From assembly GCF_021655555.1 (NCBI RefSeq), contig NZ_AP023086.1, positions 2,634,685 to 2,698,684 of the forward strand: 64,000 nt of DNA. The letters are read 5' to 3'. A model generated the notes under the pieces. That model ran no database searches, was not told where the DNA came from, and saw only the letters and a program-made list of their open reading frames with translations. Shown in pieces: positions 63,889-64,000 of the stretch; the stretch's first letter is position 1; each line of letters starts with the position of its first letter. A program made the translations under genes and the position numbers. The stretch is from Marinagarivorans cellulosilyticus (GTDB taxonomy: Bacteria > Pseudomonadota > Gammaproteobacteria > Pseudomonadales > Cellvibrionaceae).

Positions 63889-63896
63889 CATAGCGA
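63889..63896. repeat. 8-bp target-site duplication CATAGCGA, right copy
   Basis: Identical to 62525-62532. Confidence 0.9.
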
Positions 63897-63911
63897 TTCT
63901 AACATTGTAGG

Positions 63912-64000
63912 TTACGCCGACTTTTTGAGCCAGTGGTGAGGGTTGGTTGGTGTCCCATTTTTGCGTAGCTCGAAGTACAGCCCTGCTTGAGCTTGACCGC
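63912..64000 (-). CDS. envC: Murein hydrolase activator EnvC-like, C-terminal end (partial)
   Basis: Only the last 29 residues are in the window. On the minus strand they read GQAQAGLYFELRKNGTPTNPHHWLKKSA and a stop. This is the end of the LytM/M23 domain of EnvC/NlpD-type proteins (usual form GLYFEIRxxGxPxNPxxWL). It precedes ctpA and yibQ as in pseudomonads. The ISL3 element lies between this stop and ctpA. The assignment to EnvC rather than another M23 protein rests on the gene order. Confidence 0.8.
   Translation of the reverse strand, partial: GQAQAGLYFELRKNGTPTNPHHWLKKSA

Overview
The window looks like the chromosome of a marine, polysaccharide-degrading gammaproteobacterium of the Cellvibrionaceae type (Saccharophagus, Teredinibacter or Cellvibrio relatives). 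This is inferred from the secreted lipoproteins with long poly-serine linkers, a CBM-linked family PL1 pectate lyase, a GH3 beta-glucosidase beside a 7TM-AraC regulator and a FucP-type transporter, and gene orders shared with pseudomonads and their relatives (aceE-aceF, envC-ctpA-yibQ). No rRNA, tRNA or CRISPR array was recognised.

Layout. 1-5042: the 3' end of a giant repetitive secreted protein, then a YfiR protein and a hybrid histidine kinase in one tight operon. 5064-9459: an accessory island made of small AT-rich minus-strand genes (VOC, HAD phosphatase, GFA protein), two attC-like sites, a decayed group II intron lying in one of them, a TetR/GFA divergent pair, and two copies of an IS66-like mini-element at the two edges of the island. 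9457-13596: a lipid-anchored RTX/LamG giant protein. 14141-19372: beta-glucan utilisation (GH3, 7TM-AraC regulator, sugar/H+ symporter). 19517-24603: yfbR, a small secreted protein, and a propeller-GGDEF sensor. 24766-29904: a DUF6624 protein and two lipoproteins in a region littered with gene remnants and palindromic repeats. 31069-49797: mostly core genes (DUF748, rlmA, bepA-like, tusA, perM-like, M16 protease, aceE, aceF, DUF488, SDR, mscS). 49979-52144: a GntR/ABC exporter operon whose permease gene is broken by a 195-bp mini-element at a TTAA site and by a frameshift. 52406-57484: an acyltransferase, a PQQ-type aldose dehydrogenase and a pectate lyase. 57853-59946: an AraC regulator divergent from a stand-alone lpxC. 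60000-64000: yibQ, ctpA and the tail of envC, the last separated from ctpA by a complete ISL3 element with an 8-bp target duplication.

How it fits together. The enzymes point to plant or algal polysaccharide use: pectin by PL1, beta-glucan oligomers by GH3, uptake by the FucP-type carrier, and direct periplasmic sugar oxidation by the PQQ enzyme. Two signalling modules (the YfiR/CHASE8-like kinase and the reg_prop-GGDEF protein) suggest control of surface attachment. The most unusual parts are the cassette and intron island, the RTX lipoprotein with a 14-15-residue repeat period, the family of palindromes with one conserved core and changing arms, and the recently damaged ABC operon.
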